Shown: positions 23,793 to 35,360 of the stretch, piece after piece
Layout: each line of letters starts with the position of its first letter
Numbering within the stretch: the stretch's first letter is position 1
Assembly (NCBI GenBank): GCA_942486035.1
Contig: CALNXK010000014.1
Location: 122,001 to 186,000, forward strand
From: Porites lobata
Taxonomy: Eukaryota > Cnidaria > Anthozoa > Scleractinia > Poritidae
Length of the DNA stretch: 64,000 nt
Direction: 5' to 3'
Position numbers and translations under genes: made by a program
The notes under the pieces: generated by a model
Told to the model about the DNA's origin: nothing
What the model saw: only the letters and a program-made list of their open reading frames with translations
Database searches by the model: none

Positions 23793-24054
23793 TTTTAGCC
23801 CCCGAAACACCAAGATATTGTATCAACAAAATGCAAAGCAAAGACCAGAAACATAAGCGTGGGTTTACGTCATAAGCCTTTGTATGATCCTTTACTCGTT
23901 CCCAGTCTCTAGGACATTTCTGAAGGGAAAAAAGGAGTTTTTCACCGACCAAAATCGACGAATTTTTCTGGGAGACATTTTTAAAGTTCAGAATTATCAC
24001 ACTTATCTAAGGACCAAAAAAGGGCAAAAAAATTTCGTGTCATATACGCTTTAA

Positions 24055-26093
24055 GTGTCACGGAAAATCTAAGGATGTTTATTATCAGTTCTATGATAAA
24101 TATTTCTCATTTTCAGTCCTGGCCACAACCAGATTTGAATGTATGATGACGTCACCCACATTCAAAAGCTATTACCAAGGAAGCGAATATGCACGCCAGT
24201 CAAAAGACTCCCATATATAGAAAAACACCAAGCTAGAGTCTACTGAGTCACAAAGCATTTCTCCAAGTTGATGCAGCTTCAGTTGAAGCTGCACTTAATT
24301 CTTATAATTTTGTATCTGTAAATCACTATCCGTGATAATTTAACATCCTGCAAAGAAAACTCATGAGCTGGGCCCAGCGTAACACAACATTGCAAAAAAA
24401 CATTTCATTCACGGACTAACGAAAATCGCTTAGTTATTCAGATCCAGAAGGCACTTGGAGAAAATTAGAACCTTTATTCAGCCGTAATAAAAAGCTTTAT
24501 GCTTCAAAACCTGAGGTCACAGAAAATGCTCTTGCATCTGGGGGAAAATCTTTCAGACCAGAAACAAAGACCACAGTAAATCGATATGTGTGCCATGACC
24601 TCTTAGTGTGGAACAAGCGGCAAAAATCACATTTGCTCAGTGAAAATGTACAACCTTCCAGGGGATAATCTACCCTGCAGAGGAAAAAAACAATTGGAAC
24701 GAGCAGCATTTTGGAATGAGGTAAATGTCGTGTAGGCTTACCACCCCTGTTTATTGCTATTAGAACACGAAAAAGTGCACTTCTGAAGTGGTGAATGGTA
24801 TTTTAATATTTTCATCTGCAATGGGGTTGTGCAACACGAAAAGACAGACATAGATTAATGACTGTTGACGATCTTTCGTTTGTGCAATTTACAGAAATTT
24901 TATTTCTTTTTTTTACCTTTGCATATTAATTCAAGATGTCTGACGACTGAAATAGTGAAAACTATGCATCAGTCAATTCCAGCTGCGCCCAGCCCTCCCC
25001 CCGGGCTAACCCCTGGAAATTAACCTTTTTTTTCTCATGAATGGCAAATTCCCGGGGGTGGGAGCACTTAAGCTGTCAAATGCCTGGCGGTGGGGACGGA
25101 AATAGAGGGCGAATGCCCCGCCCCCGGGATCGTTTTAACCCCAGTTTTGAATTTCGTACGTCTGCAATAGATCGCTCCTAACTTTAAATTTTGGGGTCAA
25201 AAACGAAGGCCAATGGACTTCTCCTCCTGGATAACTCCTTGTAAACGGCCGTGACTTTTTTAATATTCATCGTTCAAAAACCAACGGTAGTAAAAACCGA
25301 TATACTGTCCTTAGGTCTTCCAAATTGGTATCTGTTATAGTAATGATAAGAAACACTTGAAAAGTGAACATTTTGCTTCTAAACGAGGAAGAACTAAGTT
25401 TCAGTACCAAAGAAAACGACGGACTATTCCTCCTGTATAATTCTATGCAACCGACGGTCTCTTTCTTTATATCATATTCGTTTCAAAAACAACAGTAGTG
25501 AGGAGTAATATACCTCCCTTAAAAAGGCCTGTCAAATCTTTGACCTTTGTATAAAAACTTAAAAAACATTTTTTTTACTTCTAAACAGGGAACAACTTAT
25601 TTCTAATTTACCCATCACCGCACGCAAAGAAAGCAACGGACTAGCCCTCCTGGATTATTTACATGTAAACGGTCACAACTAAGTTGTAATTAAATTACAG
25701 TCACCAAACATAAAACGGGAGTCCTACGTTTTTTAATAGTCAGAGAAATACAGAATGTTATAAAAAGGTTTCAAGGACACTTTTCGTTTCATATCGTCCA
25801 AAATCTATTGATCTTTGATGGACCACAAACATCAGCCTCCGTGAAATACTTAGTGGTTCCCCACCCTCTCTCTTGGTTAGTTAATAGCGAGCATAAGCAA
25901 AGACCTTTTTTGAGTGACTCACCTCAACCGGAAGTGGAATTTTTGCATTGTTGGTCAGTTGTTTTGCCCAAAAGTTTAGTCAGATCGTCTCTATCAGAGT
26001 TCAGCTACTCAGGCAAACAATTTTGGTAGCCTAAAGGCATATAAAAGGGAAAAGGCAACACTTCAGGTTAACTTGCATGGCATTAAAACGGCT
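24055..26093. other. Gene-free region right of the Kolobok-like element
   Basis: No supported ORF. A GC-rich patch at about 24990-25140 with CCCCGGGG runs resembles dispersed repeat sequence. Open frames at 24497-24709 and 25808-26029 have no recognisable content. Confidence 0.45.
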
Positions 26094-28226
26094 TTACTTA
26101 AACTCATAATATCCCTTCCTTTTTTTTCTCTCCTTTGGTGAGAAACTCTGGCTTTTTCGGCGCCTTTCATCCTGTTTTCTGCTACTTGATGGAGATGTTC
26201 AAGTCACAGCTTAACTTCTTCTGGAGGTAGAAGACATTTCCTAGCAGCTTTTGGATATCGTAATCCGAAAAATTTTCATTCTTCTTGTTGTAGTCTTAAA
26301 AGAATCGGACCTAGGAGGCTGGGATCGTATTGCTTTGGCTTGAGAATAAAGATTAATGTAAATTGTTAGATCTGTAAAGTAATGTCCAGAACACTCGTCT
26401 CCACAGTTTTCGCAACCAGGTCCCTTTCTTGTTTCATTGGCGACAGGGTAGTGAAACAGCGAGAAAGAGAGTCCGCCAGGAAACCATTTTGCTGGAATAG
26501 GCAAGGCCTTACTTCTTATGAATTCAGAATAACGCCAATTAGTACAAAAGATCTTAAACATTATTTGCAACAACAACAACAACAACCAAAAAAGTGTAAC
26601 ATTTCTTCCTTACAATGCTTTCGGCATGAATGAACTCTTTCCATAATGAATAACGCGATTTTTATTAAGTATACCTGGCTTCTTGCATTCAGGACACACA
26701 AAGGGTAGGTTTTCTTTTTCCATGTTTTCTGTCATTTCCTCATTAATTCCCACGCAACTGCCATTGAACCAACTGCCACACTGATCACAAGCAATCGTAA
26801 ACCTAGATTTAAGGCGGAAGATTTCAATTTACTTATCCTAAACTGCTGGTCATCAAAGTCTTAGTACTATTCAGTATATCAACTAACCTTCCGTTCTCTT
26901 CAGGTCCATTGCACAAACAGAATACTCTGGCAGAGGCTTGGTTCGCACTAGACCCTTGTGTTTCCCCTCTACTAGATTGAGACGCTGTTAAAAAAAAAGT
27001 TAGCCCACTAGTGTTGAGTCTGGTAGAAATCAACTGATAAATATCATGTGTAAAGCATAATATAGCTTACAGAAAACCTGGCAATACTATCGAAAATGTT
27101 CTTTTCATTGTAGTGAAATACCCCTTACCTTTCAAGCACAATGGATGTGGGCACCCATTCCTGCCACAACACTTCAGCATAAAGGCATAGTTTCGCAGCA
27201 GGCTGTCGTCCATATGATTTTCTCTAACTTGCGAGATTTCGGTAAACTAATTATACAAGGTGGGGTTCTTCTGTCTTAGAAATTGTTTTTCTTTCTTACT
27301 TCCTTTAAGAAATACAAGCAGCTGCTGTCTCCTTTTGAGGAAGACGTGGTCCTCCACTCCTCGTGACAGGTTGATTTTTGTTTTCATGGAAGGGGTAGAG
27401 TCCACTCTACCCCTATACACTGATCAACAGCGGCAGACATAGTAGCCTTTAATTTTCCCTCCGTTTTCACTGAATGGAGAACCACGTAGCGTTGACAGAA
27501 TAAAGGTATTGTTGTGGCCCTTGCTAAGACATCCGTTTTGCAACTCGACTCGATTAAGGTAACTGTCACCACTACATCTAGTAGTAACCAATGTGATCTT
27601 TGTTGGTTTGACAACGTGCCGCTCCGTCCACAAAAATTTCATTTCATGATGAAAAGGCCCTACGTCAGTCCCACCATCCACTCCCACGCATTCTATTTCT
27701 TTAAAAAACAGCTCGTCATTGAGAAAGACTGATGTTGTGCATTCGAGCTTCTCTACTTTCTCTATGACACCAGCATGCTGAGGACTTTTTTCATGGAAAC
27801 CTGATTCTTTGACTATTCCAACATAAACGTCAGTTGAGGTAGACGTTTTTGAGAAGTTGTAACTTGTCACTTGAAGCTGCGCTGAACACTTGTTCATGAA
27901 GTCATTCCGCGTGGTTGCAGTCGGTCTTACAGACGATATTGGAAGGCTCTTGTGTGTGTACGTGGAGTGTAATTGGAATTCTGCCTGATCATCTCGATTG
28001 AGCCGCATTATATGTTTCCCATCTTTCTGCAGTTGATCTAGGAGTTTGTACATGGACTGGCTCCATGTATAATCAGGATTGTACATGATTGAAAAACTTT
28101 TATAAACACAAAGCTGTACAACTGTCCCGTACCTGAACTGTCTACCATAATTCTCTTTTAGTTTTCCTTGAATCTTGCCGAGTTTTACTGTTTCCTCACG
28201 TACTTTCTGCTTCCAACATAAACAAA
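26094..28226 (-). pseudogene. Element-type gene with PHD finger and helical tail, broken and 5'-truncated
   Basis: Reading leftwards from 28226: NYGRQFRYGTVVQLCVYKSF, then a conserved core ECVGVDGGTDVGPFHHEMKF and RCSGDSYLNRVELQNGCLSK, which recurs in uncharacterised cnidarian proteins and could be a DDE-type fold (VDGG Asp as candidate). Then NYAFMLKCCGRNGCPHPLC, then a PHD finger over two exons (VFCLCNGPEENGR, then IACDQCGSWFNGSC, then FVCPECKKP). The tail has CENCGDECSGHYFT and LLPPEEVKL, stop, LEHLHQVAENRMKGAEKAR. Splice sites around the PHD exons are GT-AG. An in-frame TGA at 26204-26206 replaces an expected Trp, and several frameshifts are present. The N-terminus is cut off by the gypsy LTR at 28227. 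Probably transposon-derived; superfamily unknown. Confidence 0.62.
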
Positions 28227-28424
28227 TGTCCTGAGAAGACAACTTTTGACGAGCGAAGTTTATTCAGCATCCTAACGGTTTTCACTACAAAGTTGCATTG
28301 CACAATGAATAATATTTTTAGCGTGATCTACAGCTAATTGAATATGAACAAAGAATGGTCCGTATTGGGAATAACGATCGAAACAATCGTTGGCTAATTG
28401 AATATGCAATAGCGTATTGCAACA
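28227..28424 (-). repeat. 3' LTR of gypsy element A
   Basis: On the minus strand a 198-bp segment starts TGTTGCAATACGC and ends CTCAGGACA (TG...CA). It contains the tail signal AATAAA and is preceded by the purine tract AAAAGAGGGGGGA (28425-28437), the expected polypurine primer. No second LTR was found to the right, so element A is 5'-truncated. The left edge interrupts the PHD-finger gene. Confidence 0.7.
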
Positions 28425-28675
28425 TCCCCCCTCTTTTAGAGATGATGTCATTGGTAACAAGAAAACTTAGCATAGGGTTATTGCACCGGTGTACTCTAAA
28501 GTTGGAACCCGTTACACACGCTCATGTGCTAAAGTTGAGATGCTGATCCGAAAACTTGTCACACGTTCACGAACAAAAGAAAAGAAAACTTATATTCTTG
28601 TCATGAATAGCTATTACAGCTACAATTACTTATACGACATACTACAAGTACATTTCTCCTAAATTGTTATTGTCT

Positions 28676-30030
28676 CTAGATTTGTTCAATTAGTCTCGTA
28701 CATGGTCTAATAGTTCGTCGTGGAGGAGACAACGCAATTCCGACCGGGTTCTTTTCCAGCACACGTTGTTTGGGCAATGGCTTTTGTGATGGCTGGTCTG
28801 CGACATCAGCTGCTGTTGAACTGGGATGTTTGACAAGTCCAGGTCTTGGGGACTTTGGTTCTGTTCCGGGAATTGATGGGGCCTGGTTTAATTCTTCTGG
28901 TTGGATCTCAATCGCTGGACGGTTATGGCAACGATTCCTGAAGTGCCGAGGACCAGATTCAGTCTGTACCTCATATCGCCTGGGCGAACTTTCATTTTGT
29001 TGCTGTACCACAGTGGCCTCTGCCAGATTAAGTTCTTGGGATCTAACTGGAACCGGACACTCTGAAATTGTTGTAGATCTTGAAGTTTCTTGGCTGTCTG
29101 ATCATAGTCATCACGTTCGGCTTTTTTCTGTGCTATTTGTGCCTCCCTACTAGTCTCTAGATTGGGATGCAGATATTGATGGATAGGAAGGAGTGCTCTA
29201 TATTTCTGTTGGGAAAGCATCTCTCCTGGGTTGAGCTGACCTGGTCTGATTGGTGTCGCACGATAAATCAGCATTGCAAGATGTGGATCAGAACCGAATC
29301 TTCGGCCTTCGCCATTATGCCCTTTACGACTTTGACCATGGCCTCAATGAAACCATTCGACTGAGGATACCTTGGGCTAGAGTGCTGCACTTGGAATTTG
29401 TACTGCAGGGCAAATTGCTTGAATTCTTGGGACACGAACTGGGTTCCTTGATCTGTGTACACCGTTGCTGGTACCCCATATTCTGAAAATGTTGTCTTGA
29501 GAAGACGTATCACATGTCCCACCGTCTGATTGGTCAGTTCCTTTACAACAGGGAACTTGCTGAAGTAGTCGGCAACCAGCAGATAGTGGTAATAACGATG
29601 CTCGAATATGTCAACTCCAAGTTTGGACCATGGCAAGCTGGGCACATGATGCGGTACTAGTGGTTCATTCTGTTGAGCAGGCTTGTATTTCATGCATGTC
29701 ACATAATTTAACTGCATTTCTCACGTCATCCGAGATCCCGGGCCAAAAGACTGTCTCACGTGCTCTCAACAGAGTTTTCTGTTCTAAGTGGCCCGCATAA
29801 AGATCCTTTAGATACTCTGCTCTCAGCGAAGTTGGAATCATAAGTCGATGTGCTTTGAATATCAGGCCATCTTCAACTGCAAGTTCTTCAAGGTAATTCC
29901 AATAATGTTACAATCGTTCTGGGAGTTGCTGCCTCTGAAGCGGCCGACCGTGAAAGATGTAATGCCCTAACTGTCTCAAGGCTGGATCTGCAATGGTGGC
30001 AACTCTGGTTCTGTCAAGTCGGTTGTCTGT
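28676..30030 (-). pseudogene. Gypsy A integrase and C-terminal tail
   Basis: From about 29840 leftwards, AGHLEQKTLL and WPGISDD fit the zinc-binding integrase N-terminus. The catalytic core keeps its acids: LGVDIFEHRYY, VYTDQGTQFVS and QSNGFIEAMV. A further piece, LIYRATPIRPGQLNPGEML, and a DNA-binding-like tail with WYSNKMKVRPGDMRY run on in two more frames and end at 28676. The integrase would insert the cDNA; the copy is frame-broken. Confidence 0.82.
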
Positions 30031-30075
30031 GCCTGGATCAGTTGAAGTGATGTGATGCACTGGAATCACATCCAT

Positions 30076-31671
30076 CTACTTTGAGTCCATAGGCTTTGGA
30101 CTGAGAGGGTCGACTCGACTTAGGGCGTCTGCAATTGAGTTGTCCTTCCCACAGATGTACTCGACTTGAATTTCGTATCTTGCAAGCCTCAGACGAAGTC
30201 GTTGGAGTCTTGGGCTGGCAGTGGCAATACTCTTCTTCCAAATCATTTCTAGAGGTTTATGATTTGTTTGAACTCTGACTGGTTCACCAAACACATAGTT
30301 GTGAAGCCTCTCCATGGTGAACACCACTCCTAGCAATTCCCTCTCGATGTTGGAATAGCGTTCCTCGGCGGTAGTGAGAGTTCTGGATACGTAGATCCCT
30401 GGTTTTCCTTCTTACAGCAATACTGCACCTAATCCTTTCATGGAAGCGTCAGTCTGAATAACGTGTTCTGCTTTCCGGTCAAAGTACACGAGTACTGGGG
30501 TCCTGGAGAGCTCTTCTTTGATAGCATGGAGGGCATCTTGATGGGAAGAGTCCCAGGTCCATTCCATTTCTTCCCGAAGCAGCGGTTTGAGTAGTTTGGA
30601 TAGTCCTATCAACCTGGCTGAGTAGTGCTTCAAATAATTGACCATTTCCTGGAAACTCTGTAGAGCTTTCTTGTCTTTTGTTTCTTTCATCTGTTTGATG
30701 GCCTCGACCTCTTTGTGGTCGACCTTCATATCCTCTGGCTTGATGGTCTGTCCGAAGAAATTGCACTTAGTTGTTTTAAACTGCAGTTTCTTTGAATCGA
30801 ACTTAATTCCGTTCATTCGTGCTGTTTCGAGTAACTGGAGTAGATTTACGTCATGATCCTTGGAATCTACCCCTCTCGTGAGGATGTCGTCGATGCATCC
30901 CTTGATTCCTTTCTTTTCTTTAAGGACTGCATTCAACCTCTCCTGACATACGTCTGCACTGACTTTAAGACCAAAGGAAGTCGGAGGCACTTATATTTCT
31001 CCCATGGAGTGTTGAAGGTAGTTGGAAGTGAACTTTCATTGTCCAATTCTACCATCCAATATCCTGAAGCGGCATCACCAAGCATAAAATATTTTCCTCT
31101 ATGGAGTTCAGCACTGACTTCATCGATAGTCTTCGAGCAGTACTGGTTCCTTTTGATGCTCTTGTTAAGGTCCTTTGGATCTAGGCATAGTCGAATTGAC
31201 CTATCAGGCTTAGAGACAGGAACAACGCCGTTGATCCAGTCTGTGTGTCCCTGAACTGGACAAGCTGAACTTTCAAGCTCTTCTTTGTATGCTGCTTTCT
31301 TCTTCTCAGGTACTGCTCGAGGTGGATGTTCTACAGATTGTGCGTCTGGCTTGAGCTGGATATGGTACTTGCTGCCTGGTAGTTTTCCTATAACTTTGAA
31401 TATATCTCTGAATTCGGACGACACGTACTCCTTTGTTATAAGCAAACTGTCTCTTTCCGTTAAGGATGATAGCATCATCCAACACCTCACATGTAGGCTT
31501 GTTAACCTTATTGGAATCTGGTCGCAGGGCATTAACACTTGTATGGATTTGCGGCGTACTGGTTAAGGAGGGCGGGTTTACCTCTGGAAAGGCAATGTAG
31601 CCGACATGCTGGGCTGTTTCTCTGCCTAGGATGAGATACCCTCGAGTATCTGTCACTTGACAAGTCGCCAT
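30076..31671 (-). pseudogene. Gypsy A reverse transcriptase and RNase H
   Basis: RT fingers and palm are readable: LPGSKYHIQLKPDAQ, VVPVSKPDRSIRLCLDPKDL, LGDAASGYWMVELD (first catalytic Asp region), then in another frame GCIDDILTRG, the YxDD-type catalytic box as C-I-D-D. RNase H/thumb follow with LKPLLREEMEWTW, VIQTDASMKGLGAVLL, FTMERLHNYVFG and NSIADALSRVDP. A frameshift falls near 30970 and another between 30412 and 30336. An N-terminal stretch (31671-31306) links to the protease beyond the LINE. Confidence 0.85.
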
Positions 31672-31689
31672 CTGTGGCTGTTGTATATC

Positions 31690-33307
31690 ATTAATTAAAT
31701 TAAAAAATTAAAACTTTAATAAATACTCCCCAAAAAAGGTTTTTCAGTACCTATTTACAAATATAAATGCAAGTTATATCTAACAAGCTAATAATTGTTA
31801 AATGCTGTCATTCGATCATTCATTCATTACAAGTTTCAGGGCTTTCTTAAAGGCCTTTACAGTTGTAGTGTTTCTAAGCTCTTCGTCTAACGTGTTCCAC
31901 AGGGATACTGCTCTATAGGCGAAGGTACGTTGACCAGTGGCTGACCTGAATAATGGGATTTCGAACTTCTCATTATTACGGGTTGTGCGATTATGTACAG
32001 AAGATTGTTTCTTAAACTTAGCACATAGGTATTCAGGAGCTAAATTGCTGGCACACTTATAAGACATAACAGCGTCTCTGAATTTGAGCATCTTGCTAAC
32101 TGGAAGCCATTTGAGTTCGTCAAGTAATGGCGTCACATGGTCATATTTCCGAGCGCCGCAGATAATTTTGCAGGCAAAATTCTGAATAAGTTGCAGCTTT
32201 TGGATGTTCTTAGATGAGGTATTAGACCACACGGTCGAACAGTAGAGCATTTTGCTAAAGACAAGATATGTAATAATTAAAACCAAAGTCTTTCTATCAA
32301 AACAGTATTTCACGCGGTTGATCTGAACCAGTTTAGTGAAGCAAGAAGAGACTAAGTGGGAGATATGAGTGTCATAGGTCAGGTGTAAATCTATGTATAC
32401 TCTTAGATCTCTTGCTGATTCGACAGCCATAAGAGTCTTTCCAATAAACGAAACAGTAAAATGAACTGAATGTTTACTTATCATTTGCTTGGTGCCGATC
32501 AACATGAACTTCGTTTTCTCAGGGTTTATTAACAAATCATTTGTGCAACACCAGGTGGCAACATTGCGCAAATCATCTTCGAGCTTAAACTTAGCGTAAA
32601 TGACATCGGCTACGGAAAAAGATAGCAAAACTTTAGAGTCAGCGACGTATGACTCAAGCTGGCAGAATTGAGGAGCGCCAGGCAGATCGTTTAGATAAAT
32701 ACAGAAGAGGAGCAGCGAAAGAATCGCCCCCTGGGGGACTCCGTGTGTGATTGGTAATGGATCTGATAGCACAGAATCGATACGCACTGATTGGGTCCGG
32801 TCTGAAAGGTAGCTGCGGAACCACTGAACTACGGCCGGTGAGGCACCTACAGAGGAGAGCTTCTGGAGTAACTTCTGATGGCAAATACTGTCAAAAGCCT
32901 TTGAGAGGTCGAGTAAGACTAATGCGCTTATTTCCTTTTTGTCCATCGCCTCTAAAATTAGATCTGTGGTGTAAATATTCAAGGTCTCAGTTGAATGGAG
33001 TGACTTGTTGCTGCGTTGGTGGGATGACAATCGATTGCGTGACATCAGGAAGGTGATAAATTGTTCTAGAATGATTTTCTCGCAAACTTTAGACGCAACA
33101 TTAAGTAGTGATAATGGCCGATTGTTCGGTGGCTGTTCGTGGTCTCCCTCTTTTAGGAGTGGGATGACCTCAGCGATCTTTCCAGTCTGATGGAAAAGTA
33201 GAAGTACTGAGTGAGCGGTTGATTATGTCAGTAATAAGCCCGAGTATTACTTGTAGGGCGTCCTTGAATACTCTAGCTTTGGTTTTATCAAGTCCGGGAG
33301 CTCTGTT
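31690..33307 (-). mobile_element. LINE (CR1/jockey-like), 5'-truncated, inside gypsy A
   Basis: One open frame (33045-31816) covers most of the reverse transcriptase: KKEISALVLLDLSKAFDSIC, THGVPQGAILSLLLF, the active-site box as ESYVADSKV, and a C-terminal part ending LVMNE. The box has Ala where the first catalytic Asp of Y-x-D-D belongs, so RT activity should be lost. Upstream sequence to about 33307 reads as earlier RT (PLLKEGDHEQPPNNRP) in part. The 3' UTR is AT-rich, ending near 31690. It splits gypsy A between protease and RT. No target duplication was found, so edges are approximate. Confidence 0.85.
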
Positions 33308-34020
33308 CAATGGTAAAGACAACACCAGTATGAATCGCAATAGTGCACTCTCCTAGGCTCGCTACAAGGGATTCTCCATATCCGAATATCTGCACAGAGG
33401 TAGGGTTAAGACTCTTGTCTCCAAATAAGGATTTGTGCAGACACAAAGGCATCACGTTGATCCTGCGCCTGTATCGATGTCGCATTCAACCTGATATATG
33501 GGTCTTCCACTTGCTGTACTCAACCTAAGAGGCTTGATGTGCTTGCTTGAAGTATCATTAATACTCTTCACATGAAAAGACTGAATATGGTGAAACATAG
33601 TGTATTGGTTATCCTGTAGTATATGTGGACCGAACATCATGTGGTAGTCCTGTGCGGGATCACGAACTGAAGTCTGATTGGCACTGGCTCCAGTCAGCGG
33701 TGCTTGTAAACCATGTACTTGAACCTGCCTAGGTTCACCAGTTGTACCTTGTTTACCTGTTTTGCTCTTGCAGCACTTTTTGTAATGTCCTTTCTTTCCA
33801 CACTTGTGACAAGTAACATCCTTGGCCAGACACTGCGATCTGGGTTGAGCAGGCTTTGCTCCACAACAAAAACAACTTTGTCTTTTTGTATCACCATGCT
33901 CTTTATCTTTAGACGTCTTGTCGTGATTTGACCACTCCGTTGATTACAATGCAAGAACATTGGGATCATTCCGAGTAATATGGAAGAGGGTTTGTTTGCT
34001 GAGTATGTGAACAAATGGTT
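33308..34020 (-). pseudogene. Gypsy A gag zinc knuckles and protease
   Basis: From about 33880 leftwards one frame reads CFCCGAKPAQPRSQCLAKDV followed by CHKCGKKGHYKKCCK, two Cys-rich knuckles (the second CCHC) that bind RNA. The protease lies at about 33640-33310, with CDIDTGAGST (the DTGA active site intact) and NVMPLCLHKSLFG in the next frame, continuing LNPTSVQIFGYGES. The LINE cuts it at 33307 and the rest of the polyprotein resumes at 31671. The gag N-terminus is not recognisable beyond about 34020. Confidence 0.78.
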
Positions 34021-34039
34021 AAAGCTCAAGACAGAAGCT

Positions 34040-34704
34040 TTAAGCTGATGATGCTACAGCATCATCAAACTATGTTTAAAAGCATCATTGACTTCAAGTA
34101 ATGCAATTGGAAAGTCATAAATGTTCTTTATGCCAACAATGGCAGTTCTTGGTAGGTCGGTAAAGCAAATTGTTCTTCTGACATTTGATCACAGCTTTAG
34201 AATAAATCTTGATCATGTCTGTACCAGAACTAAATCTGATTTTCCACATCACAGACATAAAATTTTGTGCAACAATTTGACCATTTCTACATCCCAGCCA
34301 GTTGCTCCAAAGCACATCTTACTTTCGGGTTGAAATAACGTAAACGCCAACACCATGTCTGCCTCTTTCAGCACGTGATAGTTTCGGTGAATATATTGTA
34401 AACTGATAGGACTTTTTAGATGTTTGTTGAGTTTGTTGACTTTGTTGAGACGAGCAGTTTCTTGCAGTTTGATGGGAGCCGCTTCGGCTAGTTGAGCGGA
34501 TGTTAATGGAGGTAGTATTTTGCTACGGGGATGAAAAGGTGGAATCAAGACTTTAGGGTTAGTTGTAGTCTCCATCTGTCGAAAGTTGCTCGACCTACAG
34601 CTGCAGTCACAGTTTATGGCTACTAGGAATAACAGTAGGATGCACTTACCTTTTTTTTGCGAGTCACTTTCCCAGGGTGAATATATCTTTGGTATCACGA
34701 TCAC
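34040..34704 (-). pseudogene. Uncharacterised conserved-looking protein, broken
   Basis: Minus strand: a possible short upstream exon ends before donor GTAAGTGC (near 34650). The main exon starts with METTTNPKVLIPPFHPRSK, then PLTSAQLAEAAPIKL, LNKHLKSPISLQYIHRNYHV, ADMVLAFTLFQP and CFGATGWDVEMVKLL. After a frameshift comes SEEQFALPTLPRTAIVGIKN and DFPIALLEVNDAFK. The block order suggests a single small globular protein of about 200 residues. I recall similar uncharacterised sequences in cnidarians but know no function. It lies between two gypsy elements; whether it belongs to host or element is unclear. Confidence 0.45.
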
Positions 34705-35195
34705 TGTGCTGAAAATTTCGTCAAAACAATGATAACAGAGGACGCCATCTTGAATTTTATTTCCACACAGGTATCGGGAACTGGTTTCAGTGCTTCCCTG
34801 TTCACCCCGGTCTCAATTTAAGTTACGGTTCCGGATTCCGGCTTTTCCATACACCCCCAGGAAACCAGTTCCACGTTCTGAACCTTGCTTTATAATGTTA
34901 AAAGAGCTTATAGACGCAAAATGTCCGTATATTGTCTAAATGACCTTCCCAACACTCGGAAACATCATCAAACAATCATTTCTAGCTTCATGTTGGCCAT
35001 ACATAAACTTGGAAGAAATTTTTGCCCACAAATTTGAAGCTTGTCGACCTGCAAATAAAACCGTTTTTTAGGGTTTAGAATCCCACGTGAAGTGCCCTCG
35101 CGAAATGGCGAGCGGCCCTCCTTTCACCTGTTGAATAGCCCTCTTGGTGAAATGCCCTCCTCTACCCGTTGAAAAGCTCTCCCAGTCACTTGAAG
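34705..35195. other. Spacer with GCCCTC-type interspersed repeat
   Basis: No gene. From about 35080 the sequence repeats GCCCTC with 20-30 bp spacing (TGCCCTCGCG, GGCCCTCCTT, AGCCCTCTTG, TGCCCTCCTC). The same pattern resumes at 40446-40500, so gypsy B inserted within it. Confidence 0.6.
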
Positions 35196-35319
35196 TGTAA
35201 CGAAACTAACACAGCTAGCGTTCGAATCACTTTACTAAACTAGCACAACAGTTACACAAGTCGTAGGTCTCCTAAACTGCGCATGTCCGACTCAACTCGG
35301 GCTTAGGCCCCACGCTACA
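35196..35319 (-). repeat. 3' LTR of gypsy element B
   Basis: 124 bp, written on + as TGTAACGAAACTAACACAGC to CCCCACGCTACA; TG...CA ends. GAAG precedes it (35192-35195) and GAAG follows the other LTR (40446-40449), giving a 4-bp target duplication. About five differences plus a small indel separate it from the 5' LTR. The purine tract GGGAGGGGGTAG (minus strand, 35320-35333) sits just upstream. Confidence 0.9.
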
Positions 35320-35360
35320 CTACCCCCTCCCATGTAAGGTCCGAAGAACAAGAGAGAATT

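Larger units (their letters stand above)
14180..24050 (+). mobile_element. Kolobok-like DNA transposon, 9.9 kb, with nested insertions
   Basis: The left end AGTGTATATGACCCGA continues into a run of T; the right end read inverted is AGCGTATATGACACGA, also followed by T. That is about 26 bp of terminal inverted repeat with two mismatches. Both ends abut TTAA (14176-14179 and 24051-24054). A TTAA target duplication plus a THAP-domain transposase are the hallmarks of the Kolobok superfamily. Contents: transposase on +, a P2X7-ballast-like gene on -, a 1.2-kb element with 8-bp duplications in a transposase exon, a LINE fragment in an intron of the antisense gene, and a small MITE between the two genes. 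Confidence 0.88.
28227..34020 (-). mobile_element. Ty3/gypsy retrotransposon A, 5'-truncated, holding a nested LINE
   Basis: Coding parts appear in the Ty3/gypsy order on the minus strand: gag zinc knuckles, protease, reverse transcriptase, RNase H, integrase, then polypurine tract and LTR. A LINE (31690-33307) interrupts the protease-RT junction. The 5' LTR and most of gag are missing. Frames are broken in several places. Confidence 0.87.

Noticed and set aside
33310..33320. Target-site duplication of the LINE in gypsy A
   Set aside because: Flanks at about 31685 and 33310 were compared and no convincing direct repeat was found.
35222..35240. tRNA-like GTTCGAATC box
   Set aside because: It lies inside the gypsy B LTR and no cloverleaf can be drawn around it.
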